DNA from: Prostheceraeus crozeri
Taxonomy: Eukaryota > Platyhelminthes > Polycladida > Euryleptidae
Length of the DNA stretch: 64,000 nucleotides
NCBI GenBank assembly: GCA_907163375.1
Contig: CAJQUW010006316.1
Location: 310,001-374,000 of the forward strand
Direction of reading: 5' to 3'
Shown here one piece after another: positions 36,216-46,826 of this stretch. Position 1 is the stretch's first letter. Every line of letters begins with the position of its first letter. The position numbers and the translations under genes were made by a program. The notes beneath the pieces are model-generated. The model saw only the letters and a program-made list of their open reading frames with translations, ran no database searches and was not told the DNA's origin.

Positions 36216-38146
36216 GAATAAGCTTTGTGCTCAAAAGCAATTCCCGACTGTCATTCTTTTAAATGCAAGATCTGTACTACCAAAACTAGATGAATTATCA
36301 CTCTTGTGTCAACAATAAACCCAGAATTAGTGTTTATAACTGAATCGTGGCTCAAACCGGATATTTGTGATGAAATGTTGAATTCACGTGGTTGTTCTAT
36401 ATATCGATATGACAGAATCGGCCGTATTGGAGCTGGTGTTTGTTTATTCGTCAGCAACATTTTTCGATGTACGTCTATTAAAAAGTATGATTGTCCCAGC
36501 ACTATTGAATTTCTGTCGTTGAGAATTCCAGAGTTAAACATTTTTCTTGACTGTATCTACATTTCTCCTAATTTGCGTGCAAATGAGTTATCAGAAATTT
36601 CGGACTTCCTCATAGAAATCCTAGATGCTGAGCTATTTTTGTATCCTGATTCTAATTTGATGATCTGTGGTGACTTCAATAATTTTGACAGTTCTATTTT
36701 TGTTGAAAATTTCTCTTTGTATTATTGTGCAAGATTCCGCAACAATTCCATTTTAGATCAGATGTGGATTAATGTGGATTTAACTGATTCCTACACTGAT
36801 GACGCTTCTGTTGCACCACCCATAAGCTCTTGTGACCATAATACCGTGATTTTGCTTGGGAAGGGTTGTAATTATATAGGTCAATGTATTGTTAAAGTTT
36901 GGGATTTTCGCCAATCTCATATTTATCGGTTTTTGTTTGCACTTTCAAATATTGACTTTTTATGTGTTTCCAATTGCAGTTTTGTTGATCAGATGTGCTA
37001 TGTATTTTATACATTACTCTACAACGCCTTGTTCACTTTTCCTATTTCATATGTCATAACTTCAAATAGTGACAAGTGATAGTGTCGATTCAGTCAGAAG
37101 AACTTTGTAGATGTCTCAGTGATGCAGGTATCAACACCCGATTCATAGAATGGTTAAAGACTTACTTCTCTGGAAGAAGTCAACGCCTGCGTGTGAAAGC
37201 AGTTTTTGGTTCAACAACTGCCCTAACATCAGGCTTTCCTCAGGGTTCCGTATTATGGCCAATGCTTTTTGCGTTTTTCATGGGATCCATGCAAGTAACT
37301 TCAAATACAGCGTTAATTATGTATGCCGATGAGTGATCGAGTCAATTGTAAAGAATGAAGTCTTGCCCAGTAATTTGCTTGCAATTCAAAAATGTATTAC
37401 CGAGAATAAGATGGTCCTCAATATTCAAAAGTCCAAACAAATCATCTCTAGTCGCATTTTAATCAGCAATGGTGTTACGTATGATGGTGTCCCTCTGAGT
37501 CAGTCTTGCCAAATACTTGGTGTACAATGGAATGCTAATTTCACGTGCGATGGGATGATCATATTTCTGCCATATTAAGACTTATGCGTCTCAAAGACTA
37601 TATGTCACTCGAACATTGTGACCTTTAGTTTCTAACGTTAAGTTATTGATTCTGTAAAAACCGCTAATTTTGCCTATTCTGTTATTTTCTTCCCCATTAT
37701 TTGCCTGACTACAGAAAGGCATTGAGGATGAATTGGAAAAGCTCCACAATAGAGTTCACAAAATTAAATGTGGTAAAAACTGGTTCTGTGTAAATTTCCC
37801 TACCATTTCATATCTGAGAAAACGGCATTCTGTACATTTCTTACCAATGTGAGTCTTATTTTGACCATCCACTACATTCTTGTTCCACCGCGACTGTCCC
37901 GTTCAGGACAACTATGTCTACCATCGTCTAAAACTTCTCGCAGACTTCATTCATTTTCCCCATGGATTTGCAAGAATTAGAGAGAAAAACCAACAATTTT
38001 CGATATTTCAGAAAATTGAACCTTTGAATTTCAGAATGCTATTAATTGTAGCAAGATCAACTTGGATTGAAAAGGCGATAGCATCATCAGACAAAGCACG
38101 CGCAAAATACTCATACCATACTTCGTTGCATCATGTAAGAATATAG
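36178..38146 (+). pseudogene. LINE B ORF2 (endonuclease-reverse transcriptase), broken
   Basis: I start it at ATG 36178, which opens the endonuclease frame and overlaps the end of ORF1 by 38 nt. Endonuclease motifs are LLNARSV, ITESWLKPD, RIGRIGAGVC, ICGDFNN and SCDHNTV. A frame change lies near 36300, and a large deletion removes the front of the reverse transcriptase. Next come GRSQRLRV, GFPQGSV, YADE (for YADD) and NKMVLNIQKSKQ, then C-terminal pieces in other frames up to about 38146. The protein would nick target DNA and copy the element RNA; this copy cannot. Confidence 0.8.
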
Positions 38147-38256
38147 CTTGAGATATCTTGGAAGGCGGCCAAAAATGGTCCCTCAATACTTAATTCACCG
38201 ACAAAAAGGCCTGAAGCAAATAGGGTTGAGTAGCATGAAGCGCACTAGATATCAAA

Positions 38257-38731
38257 TTGGATGAAAATTGGTTGATGAGAATGTTAATTGAAAGAAAGTT
38301 AAGCTACTTAAGAAAAATGAATAAACTGGTCAGTAAGTATGAACTTCCTGTTCGTGTTACGTGTAAACCCGGTCAAACTTTAGTTCATAGCATAAATACT
38401 AATGAAAACAAAAACAAATGTAATTGTAAACTGTGCAAGGATATTGGACCCAAATATATGTGTAGCGATAAATACATTGTCTATGATTTTGAATGTAAAA
38501 TTTGTCATGAAAATAACATTAGCCAAATTTGCCGACCTTTAAAGTTACGGCATGAAAAGTGCACTATCTGAACACAGTTTGATTGACCATGCCGACAGAA
38601 TGATGAACATCGATAATTTCCAGCTTTTTGTCCTAAATAGACAAAAGAATTCGATGCAAACTAAAATGGCCGAAGCACGCTTCATAGCGTTGAACAAGCC
38701 ACAAATCAACCACAAGCATGAACTGATCTAA
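38257..38731 (+). pseudogene. Penelope-like element, C-terminal GIY-YIG endonuclease part
   Basis: The visible parts are a basic stretch, a Cys cluster (CNCKLCKDIG), then a core YIVYDFECKIC followed by a degenerate GIY-YIG-like region and RPLKLRHEK. Downstream lie EHSLIDHADRM and a conserved tail MAEARFIALNKPQINHKHE before a stop at 38729-38731. This order is that of the C-terminal endonuclease of Penelope-like retroelements, not of a LINE. The element is 5'-truncated and broken; the reverse transcriptase portion is not seen. Confidence 0.7.
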
Positions 38732-38785
38732 CGAGTCGTCACTGCCCAATCATTTTTACATTTAATCCAACTGCCTGTTTATTTG

Positions 38786-38829
38786 CGCACCCATTGATAC
38801 TGTCCACCGTGACGAAACGCGTCGGGGAA
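38786..38829 (+). ncRNA. Possible decayed hammerhead ribozyme motif
   Basis: About 55 bases after the Penelope-like stop codon lies GTCCACCGTGAC followed at once by GAAACGCGTCGGGG. The GTC/GAC pair can form helix II, GAAAC is the conserved hammerhead box, ACGCGT could form the very short helix III known for Penelope-associated hammerheads, GTC is a standard cleavage triplet, and GGGG can pair with an upstream CCC. The CUGAUGA box is only partly matched (TTGATAC), so cleavage activity is unlikely. Confidence 0.45.
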
Positions 38830-39051
38830 CTCTATCTTATAAAATAAAAAATCGTCTAAATTGAGGGAGAGCTATATTTTTGCTTACATCGTGGAAAATT
38901 AAAAAATGAACCTCCCGTATAAGACAACGAAATATGAGGAAGTTAAGCTGATCGTCGTGGAAATTTCATGTGCGCCATTGCAAATGCAGTCTTCATACAA
39001 AAAATTGAAGCGTTTTTCCACAGAGTAAGTACGGTATGTAAGTAGGGGTGC

Positions 39052-39411
39052 CTAGGACGCCACACCGGCGTCGATCCATGTGACGCCAACCATGCGGCGT
39101 TCGATCGCGCGCTGACTGACGGACAGCTTCTGCCCGTCGGCTGAAGTCTTCGACCATGTTTCTGAACCGTAGAGCAGAGCCGGTGTCACAAAGCTGTTCA
39201 AAAGATTTGCCCTGATGTTAGGATTAATCTTCTTGTTGCTGACCGCCTCCGCGATGGAAGTGCGACTGATCCAGGCGGCCTTCCTTCTGCGCGTCAATTT
39301 GTGGCCGTTCGTATGTTCCATGGTCAGTTCCTGACCGAGATAGGCATAGCTGTTAACCTGTTCGATCGCATGCTTGCCAACAGTGATTGTGAGACAACAA
39401 CTTGTCAACAA
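39052..39411 (-). pseudogene. RTE-like LINE reverse transcriptase, C-terminal fragment
   Basis: About 120 codons on the minus strand carry the conserved tail of RTE-clade reverse transcriptases: YLGQEL, LTRRRKAAW, RANLLNSFVTPALLYGSETW and SQRAIERRMVGV. It begins after the catalytic motifs and ends within the C-terminal region, so it is a truncated insert. GC content is higher than in its flanks. The AT-rich sequence around it shows no tail or target duplication that I could identify. Confidence 0.85.
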
Positions 39412-41659
39412 TTGAATTTTTAATGTGAATTCAGTTTTGATTTTGAACTCTTGCTGCTACGCAGCACTGCATGTGAGAGTTCCAATTCTTTTCTGTTTTG
39501 GAGAAATTAACACGGAATTGACTGATCATGATATCAATAAAGAAGAAAGAATAGGACCTTCGAGTCACTGATTACCTTCAGTTCGATTTCTGGGTCAGGT
39601 GAGGGTGGTCGAAGAATCAGGGACACTTGTACTTGCAGTCGCAGGGCTACTTAGGTGACAGTGGCGACCAGGTCACGAAACGTAGGGCGATCTTGGGCGG
39701 CGTCTGGTTGTTGGGGTCATTTATTGACTTAATAGTTGTCATTCTCTTCAGATATTCAAAGGATCTTTTTGCACCGTCACTTTTCAGTCTCTCAAGTTGG
39801 TTTGAGTTGACGAAATCAGCGCTCACCTGAAGTTTGGCACCCGAACGGTAGCACTCTTCCGAAGCACCAAATGGGATGAGTTTTCGTTCATCTTGGATTG
39901 TTGAGCAAACTTCAAATACAAGGACCAGTCAGGATCACATTCATTATCAAGGTGGAGGCTTGCCTAGGCAGTAAAATAGGTCGCATCGAGTGATGGCAAT
40001 TGTTTGTGGTCCAGAGTTCTGCTTTATTCATATCAGAATCCCGATGAGAACTCTGCTGCTTGTTCTCGCTCAATAACTTCCAGGCCAAGGGAAGCCAAAA
40101 AGCCTCTGCGCGTCACTGCCGTCTCAACCGAAAGAGGAAGCAAGATTCTTTCGAGTCTCTCTTTAACCTCTTCAATGTGAACACATAAGCAGCCGTCTTA
40201 ATTTCAACACCCGGTAGGCAGACAGAAATTATGCCTCTGAAGGGAAGCTCCATCGCGGCAGCTGTCCAAGACATAACGTAGTGGGGCGGAAAGGGACAAG
40301 ATTCGCTATCTGATACATCGAAAGTTCTGAGAGATCTTCCATAAACTTCTCATGTTTCCGCGAAATTCTCCAAAAACGTGCATTTTCAGTGAATTCCGCG
40401 CAGTTCCCAGACAATGGTGATTTATTTGTTGATGACAAAAAGTGTATTGATCTAATTATCTGCATAAATGGACAGCATCCAAGAACTCAGATCACTGTGT
40501 TCTGATCACGGTACAATTATTATCGTGTTAGTGTCAATAAAACTGCTAGCTAGCTAGCTAAAGTTACGTTCCGGGCACCGACACTTCTTAGACACTCAGG
40601 GCCTATTTAAATTTGTAGTGTTTTCACTAATGCTCGGCAACAACAACTTCGAAAAATGTCATCATTTTAGAGTCAGAAGAGAGGGTCAACATGGGCAGCA
40701 ATTAATTTGCACGTGTAGACGCACCTTAGGAAAAATTGAAATTGCATAGAAGTTTGCCAAAACCTCCATCCCGAATAGTGTAAATTCATCGATATCTATC
40801 GAATGATGATAACGTAATTACCATGTAGAAAGCGGTCGAGAGATCAGTTGACGCTACGACGACGAATCACCGAGATTCATCGAAGTGATTGGATTGTATT
40901 ATGACTGCTGCTGCAATTCAGTGAGCTCAAAATAAAATTAAATGGCAATTAATAAAATAACATATCAAATTCAAAGATTTTTCAAAATCTCGTAAAAATT
41001 AATTAACACTAATTAGACGTACTGGTAACATATCAAACATAGCAAACTTGGAAGCATGATTCAATAATATACTGAATTTCCTGAAATTTTATACTAGACC
41101 TGAAGACTATCCATGGGCAAGGAGAGTTTCCAACTTCCTGATAATAATAATGACAGAACGGAGATCCATAGAATGTCACAAACACTACGAATAATCAATA
41201 AAGACACAGAGATTGTGAGTTACGTGCCCTCAACCTGTAGTAAGTTTGCTTCTTATTGCTTCACTTCTACCTGCATGATGTCATGTACTGGCTTATAGAT
41301 CTCTGTATCTTTATTTATTATTCGTTATACATGTATCTGTCAATAGTTTATCTGTCTTATCAACAATATAATTGCGGATTCGCACAATGGACGTGCGTTT
41401 ATCTTTCTTTTCATTCGCTTGAATTAAAAATCAGCTTTCTCCCAGACACTGCCGTAGATCATTTTGCAAAAATTAATTCGCGATTTTTCCAAATATGTGA
41501 GAATATTCTGAGAAATGTATTATGCAATATGTCCCTGCATGTATAATTTGCAGCAGTTATGAATAATTTTTTAAGCCATGTGATTACAAGTTTGACAAGT
41601 ATTTGATGTGGCAGCAAATGAGGAACTTCCAACTTCAAATACCAAATGCACAATTATTG
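39412..41659. other. Mostly non-coding, with a GC-richer patch
   Basis: Bases 39580-40470 are GC-richer and coding-like in texture on the minus strand, but I recognise no family and stops interrupt all frames. A GCTAGCTAGCTAGC word lies near 40547. The rest is AT-rich and empty. Confidence 0.35.
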
Positions 41660-42392
41660 ACTATCAAGCCCATCTAGACACCAGCGAAGGATGCTAAAAT
41701 GTTGCTAATGGACACGGTAGGCAATTCCACCGTCCTTAAATACGCAGATGACATCAAAATGTACATTGAAATTTTAAAATCCGGGAAAATCTGCCCAGCT
41801 ACTGCAATCTGATCTGAGCGCGGCAGCCATCTGGTCAAAAGAATGGCAACTGCATTTGAATCCAGAGAAATATTCAATTATCTCATTTGGACATCGCAAT
41901 CCTGGCTCTCACTACAAGTTGGAAGGAAACAAAATACAACAGTCTGAGTGCGTGAAAGACCTCGGAATCCACATATCGAAGAATCTGAAATTCTCACGGC
42001 ACACCATCCTTTGTGAAATGAAAGCCAACAACGTTATTTCTGCCATGCTGCGAACTTTCATGTCAAGAGACCCTAACGTACTTATGAAGCTTTACACCTC
42101 CCTAGTTCGCCCACACTTGGAAAATGCCGTCCAAGTTTGGAATCCATCCTTATCCAAACACATTGTTCTGACCGAACGTGTTCAACAGTGCTTGACTCGG
42201 AATATTCATGGCTTAACTTCCATTCCATACGAAGAACGACTAAGACATATAAATCTACCATCCCTCCAATGTCGTCGACGACGTGTAATGGACCTCGGAG
42301 AAGCATTCAAAACCATAAATCACCGCACGGCGTGTGATTCAAATACTTTGAATCTCTATATACTGCACTTATCAGTGTATCTGAAGAGATAA
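41660..42392 (+). pseudogene. CR1-like LINE reverse transcriptase, 3' fragment (LINE C)
   Basis: The reading starts in one frame with VLKYADDIKMY, the catalytic YADD box, and moves to a second frame by about 41820. That frame has AAIWSKEWQLHLNPEKYS, CVKDLGIHISKNLKFSRH and SLVRPHLENAVQVWNPSLSKH, then RVQQCLTRNIHGL and RRRRVMDLGEAFK, the usual 3' end of CR1/jockey-type ORF2. It is truncated at its 5' end. At 42329-42345 it carries GGCGTGTGATTCAAATA, also found in the 3' UTR of the LINE at 46-49.6 kb, so the last codons called here may really be 3' UTR. Confidence 0.85.
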
Positions 42393-45300
42393 GTAAAATG
42401 ATAAAAATTTTATCAAAGCCAATTTTTTGGCCAGGAAGCATGTTATTATTAGAAAATTCCTCAAAAGCATTTATTTAAACATGCCATGATTTGAAAGCAT
42501 AATTGTTTTTCGAAATAGGCCTATTTGTATGTAAGAGTTTGTGATGCATTTTGCATATGAAGAAGGCCAATATTTCACAGCCGTACATGTTGCATCGTCA
42601 GGATAAACCCTCTAATTGTCCTTACATAGGCTTGCATGTGCACAATCTCCATGTAAACTGACATGTGCATAATCTCCATTTGGTTTCTGGAGTGGGCATG
42701 AAACTTGAGGTTATAACCCCTAAAAACACACCGTGAATGAAACGTTGTATTTTTTGGACGTTTTTTGTTGTCTGCAGTGATTATTATGAGAATGGATTCA
42801 GTTCACAACGCATTTGTTCAAAAAGTATTTAGCACAAGAAGAACCAGAAGGAATTTGCCAAACAGTGTTAGAAATGCATGCCTTCAACACACAGAATTAG
42901 ACAGGTCGTCTCTTCTGCTGTTTGACCAGAAAGGAAGCATTGGAACATGTAACGTTAATGAAATGGCACAATCTGCTGACATAATACCATAGCAATCGAA
43001 AAATAAGCAGCCAGTTCAACATTAAACACGCCAATTTCTGCAAAGTTGCAGTGACTGTTATCAACCGGGTTACACAGCCAAGAGACACAGCCGATGTCAA
43101 GCTCTACAGAGAAGTTTGTGAACGTTTTTTCGTGCGCCTGCTAACTTTTTTTAAAAATGATCGGAGGGCCCAACAATATCGAGAAAACTTTTGCGAAATG
43201 ATGTGAATTCTTTGAATATGATCATCTGAATTGGCGATCGGAGCATTTTCAAGGAAATCACATCAATCCGCAAGCGACGCACGACCATTTTCCCCATCTC
43301 TGCAAGGTATTAAAAATTTCTTTTTGCCCACTTAATAAGTTCCTGCATGTGCCATCTGTTTGAATCAGTTTGCACTTCTAGCAAAGTGATACGATTAAAC
43401 AATCTAACTCTGTGCTTTAACACGAAAAGCAGAATAGTGCTTTGAAACACAGATGTGTCACTGTGGACTGCATGTAATCACTGCGGACAACAAAAAACGT
43501 CCTAAGAAGACAACACTTCACGCATTTGATTCATATTCACAAGTTGAAAGAAATGCCGCCATACTCGCGATAAAATGCTCCATCAAAAGGAAGCAGAGCA
43601 TCATTCGAACTGATCATTAAAAGATTCCTCAAAATCGCTTAATTCACTCTGTTTCAACAAGTCTGCATAATAGTACACTACAAAATTTTACAGAAGTCCG
43701 TCATTTGAATTCAGATTGATTTAGGTCAATAGACTTTTGAGTCAAAATAAATGAGTTTTTACCGTTCGATGCGTGTAGTCAGCATCATTAGTTAACAAGT
43801 GAAAGTATGCTCATTTCATCCTATCTGAAATAGTTTCGGCATTTATTTGATGGGATGCATTGAATTATATCAGAGTCAAATATTTCTCACAAACTGCCAC
43901 CGAAATTAATCAACACGCACAGTCAGCCAATTATTTGTCTGGCGATATCCTTTTTTGACCTTGACACTTTTGAGTGAAAGACTTGAAGCCGCATCAAATT
44001 AATAAAATTTCGAGATGACGAAATCTGTGAATGAGTAGACTGATTAAAAATGACAAAATTGGTAGCAGTCAGATTGCAGATTAAAACATTTATACCCCAT
44101 CCTATTGTCCCTTTGATAAAAATGCAAGTGAAATGCGGAACTAAACAATTCCCCTTATCAACTACATAGGACAGCAAGGTTATTTGGAAGGTCACACAGA
44201 CGCGTCAGTTAGATAGATAGATGATAATGAAATTAGTGATGATTTCTGGGTGAACAAGTCCCTATTAATAGCATTCATCATCCAGGGTGTCTGAAAGCAA
44301 TTTAACAATTATCAAATTTCAGTCGATCACATTCATTGAATCATTGAAATTGTACAGAATTCAGTTAAATGAGAAAATTGGGTAAAAGAGCAACATTTTA
44401 GAGGAGCAAGTTCAGAAAGTTTCGAAATAAGAGAGCGGAGTTAAAGTGTATTGAGATTTACCCACAGAAATTCCACATTCGCTTGGACATCAGCTGTTTG
44501 TTGATTGCAATTTCAACTGCTCGGTCAATCACCGATCTCAGTCTCTGCTTAAGAAGAATCAGATTTGTGAAGCCTGCCACTGATGGAGATTCTTTCCGAA
44601 GTCAATTTATCAAAATGACAGGGAAACGAGAGCATCTTGAAACTTTGCAAATCAAATTGTCACCCACTCGAAGGCGGTTATCGGTTATCGTCGAGGTACT
44701 GTCGTCATGACAACGCATGTCCAGGTACGTAGTATTGTTTTCGATGAGCATGGCCGTCCTTGTCTTGCCATTGAGTGTCAGTTGGATTAATCCTGTCCAT
44801 ACTAGGTTGTGGTGACGATTCTGTCCCTTGTCGCTCTTACCTGGGCTTTCGTGACTTTAAAGCTAGAGGAATTGCTTCCCAAAAATCTTAGGATTTCGCC
44901 GATTAAAAGGACTCTTTTATGCCCTATTTTGAAGTTTCATTCTTCAAATGTCTAAATTTTGCCCCTTTTTCAAACATTTTGTGAGAAAAACTTAACGAAA
45001 TAGATCGATATGACACAACGTAAATTGTGTTCTAAAAGTCGCATATCATCAAGCAAACCACGTGGCACAGACATCGAACACAATCTTCAAAATATCTATG
45101 TTCTGTAGATACAAGTATACTTCTTATTATCTGTCGCGGCTGACAGGAGATGCCAATGTTGAGCAATTGTAGCAAATTGTGGATAATTGCACAACCCCTA
45201 CAATCCTGAACAATTCTCTCATGATAAATTTATTCTAACAAATACATCTACTCAAATAAGAAACCATAGTTTCGGCTACAGACGCACATGTAGCATCAAA

Positions 45301-45854
45301 ATCATTAATTAAGTATCTGTCATGAAGGAAATACCCATTCATGGACATTAACATCATAGAAATTGAAGTTATCAAGCGCGACAGAGAAATTGTCAGATTT
45401 AGCACTGCATGAATATGTGAGCGAAAGGCGGTGTGAAAAAAGCCCTCAGTGCCTCTGATTGGCTAATATTGAACTCACTTGTCAATAGCGACAGTAGAGG
45501 TAAAGAAACCTTGCTGATTGGAGGAACATGAGTGTCCCCTTGATGACCTGGTAGTTGTAAAGATGATGTGTATTGAATCACATATTGGAAATCGGAAAAT
45601 ACATATCAACTTACTTTACACAAGAAAGACGCTGAATAATGTTTGGTTGCAATAAATAAACGACAAAATATAATAAAATACACGAAAGGCAGAAGTCATG
45701 AGGATACTTATGGCAGGGAAAGAAGAGCTCCTGCGAACTGATTTGATCTAGGCCTACTATTAATTGTGAGTTGTAATGAATTCATTTGATAGCTGCTTTA
45801 TTGACGAATGGTCGTTAAGTGCAGATAATCGTTAATCGTAACACATCAATGACT
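42393..45854. other. Mostly non-coding, with one dispersed repeat
   Basis: This contains one copy of a repeat shared with 54.7 kb (42889-43137). A patch at 44470-44720 is weakly coding-like on the minus strand but interrupted. I recognise no gene. Confidence 0.4.
42889..43137 (+). repeat. Dispersed repeat shared with 54.7 kb, copy 1
   Basis: Roughly 250 bases match the reverse complement of 54686-54937, with shared words such as AGAATTAGACAGGTCGTCTC and GAAATGGCACAATCTG. The differences look like about one base in six or seven. The family is unidentified. Confidence 0.75.
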
Positions 45855-46079
45855 GGTCGTGGTCGTGGTCGGACGTATTTCTCTCTCGCGCTGCCAGTAT
45901 CTTGCTTGTGGTTTTTCGCCGATTGTATGCTATCTATTGGTGTCATTCGATACATCAATCGATTCGTCTTACTATTCTGCGTAGACTAGTTTGATTTTTA
46001 AAGATGTTTGTCAAGCGATTCGTACATTTTTTGCCAAAAATATCAATGTCTTTGTTTTTGATTAATACTCACCGGTCTG

Positions 46080-46826
46080 ATGTCTGAATCTCGGAAAGGA
46101 AGTGATATTTCTATTATCTGCTTTGCGTGCACAACTGCAATTGACAGCACGCCAATTGTGTGTACATGTTGCAATATGCCTTTTCATCAGAGGAAGGACT
46201 GTTCCAATTTAATATCAAGTCAATGCAAAGCTATTATGTCGTCGGACCAGATTTCTTACTATTGCAATCAATGCAAATCTATCAATGTGCATGATATTCT
46301 AAACAGATTAATCACAATAAAGAAAGAAATGCAATCCATGAAGCAGCAATTGACATCAAACTTGACAAAGGATATCGGTAAGATTGTTCGTGAATCAATC
46401 ATGGATATCAATGAAAGCTTCGAGAAAAGAAACAATATTATGATGTTTGGACTCCAAGAATCTGACGGCGACGATGTTGCCGAGATAAACCAAATTGAAG
46501 AGCAAAAGATTTCCTCGGTTTGTAATGCCATGGATATTCCCAAACAATCTATTCTCTCTTTCTCTCGTGTTGGTAAGCGTTCCTCGAAACCCAGACCTAT
46601 TCGCATTACCTTTCATTCTAAGGAGGATAAGACTTCTTGTCTCCGTAATGCTCATAAGCTTCGACATTTCAAGCTCAACCAAGATCGACCTGTATACGTT
46701 CGCCCTGATATGACGAGGTTACAATTGATGGAGGATAAGAAGCTGATGGCAGAGTTCAAGAAGCGGAAGAGTGATGGTGAGGACGTTATTTTGAGACGAG
46801 GAAAGATAATCAAGAAATCTGACTGA
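46080..46826 (+). CDS. LINE A ORF1 protein with PHD-like zinc finger
   Basis: This is an intact frame of 248 codons. Near residues 14-64 the Cys/His pattern CFAC, CTCC, HQRKDC and CNQC fits a PHD-type zinc finger, which is common in ORF1 of CR1-like elements. A predicted coiled coil follows (around IKKEMQSMKQQL), then an RNA-binding-type domain (NNIMMFGLQESD, FSRVGKRSSKPRPIRITF) and a basic C-terminus (PVYVRPDMTRLQ). The protein should bind element RNA. The start at ATG 46080 follows a GC-richer leader. Its TGA stop at 46824-46826 is directly followed, in the same frame, by ORF2 coding sequence. Confidence 0.85.
   Translation: MSESRKGSDISIICFACTTAIDSTPIVCTCCNMPFHQRKDCSNLISSQCKAIMSSDQISYYCNQCKSINVHDILNRLITIKKEMQSMKQQLTSNLTKDIGKIVRESIMDINESFEKRNNIMMFGLQESDGDDVAEINQIEEQKISSVCNAMDIPKQSILSFSRVGKRSSKPRPIRITFHSKEDKTSCLRNAHKLRHFKLNQDRPVYVRPDMTRLQLMEDKKLMAEFKKRKSDGEDVILRRGKIIKKSD

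Larger units (their letters stand above)
35476..38146 (+). mobile_element. CR1-like LINE, internally deleted (LINE B)
   Basis: This is a non-LTR retrotransposon with an ORF1 remnant, an APE-type endonuclease, part of a reverse transcriptase, and a C-terminal tail, in that order on the plus strand. The reverse transcriptase lacks its N-terminal portion because the endonuclease frame jumps almost directly to the QGSV and YADE motifs near 37240-37330. Several frame changes show that it is inactive. A GC-richer leader from about 35000 may be the 5' UTR, so the true start is uncertain. A Penelope-like fragment begins about 110 bases beyond its end. Confidence 0.85.

Noticed and set aside
40540-40560. 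GCTAGC repeats as a regulatory site
   Set aside because: It is a very short simple repeat with no associated gene.
44470-44720. Possible minus-strand exon or retroelement fragment
   Set aside because: The texture is coding-like, but a stop interrupts it and I recognise no family.
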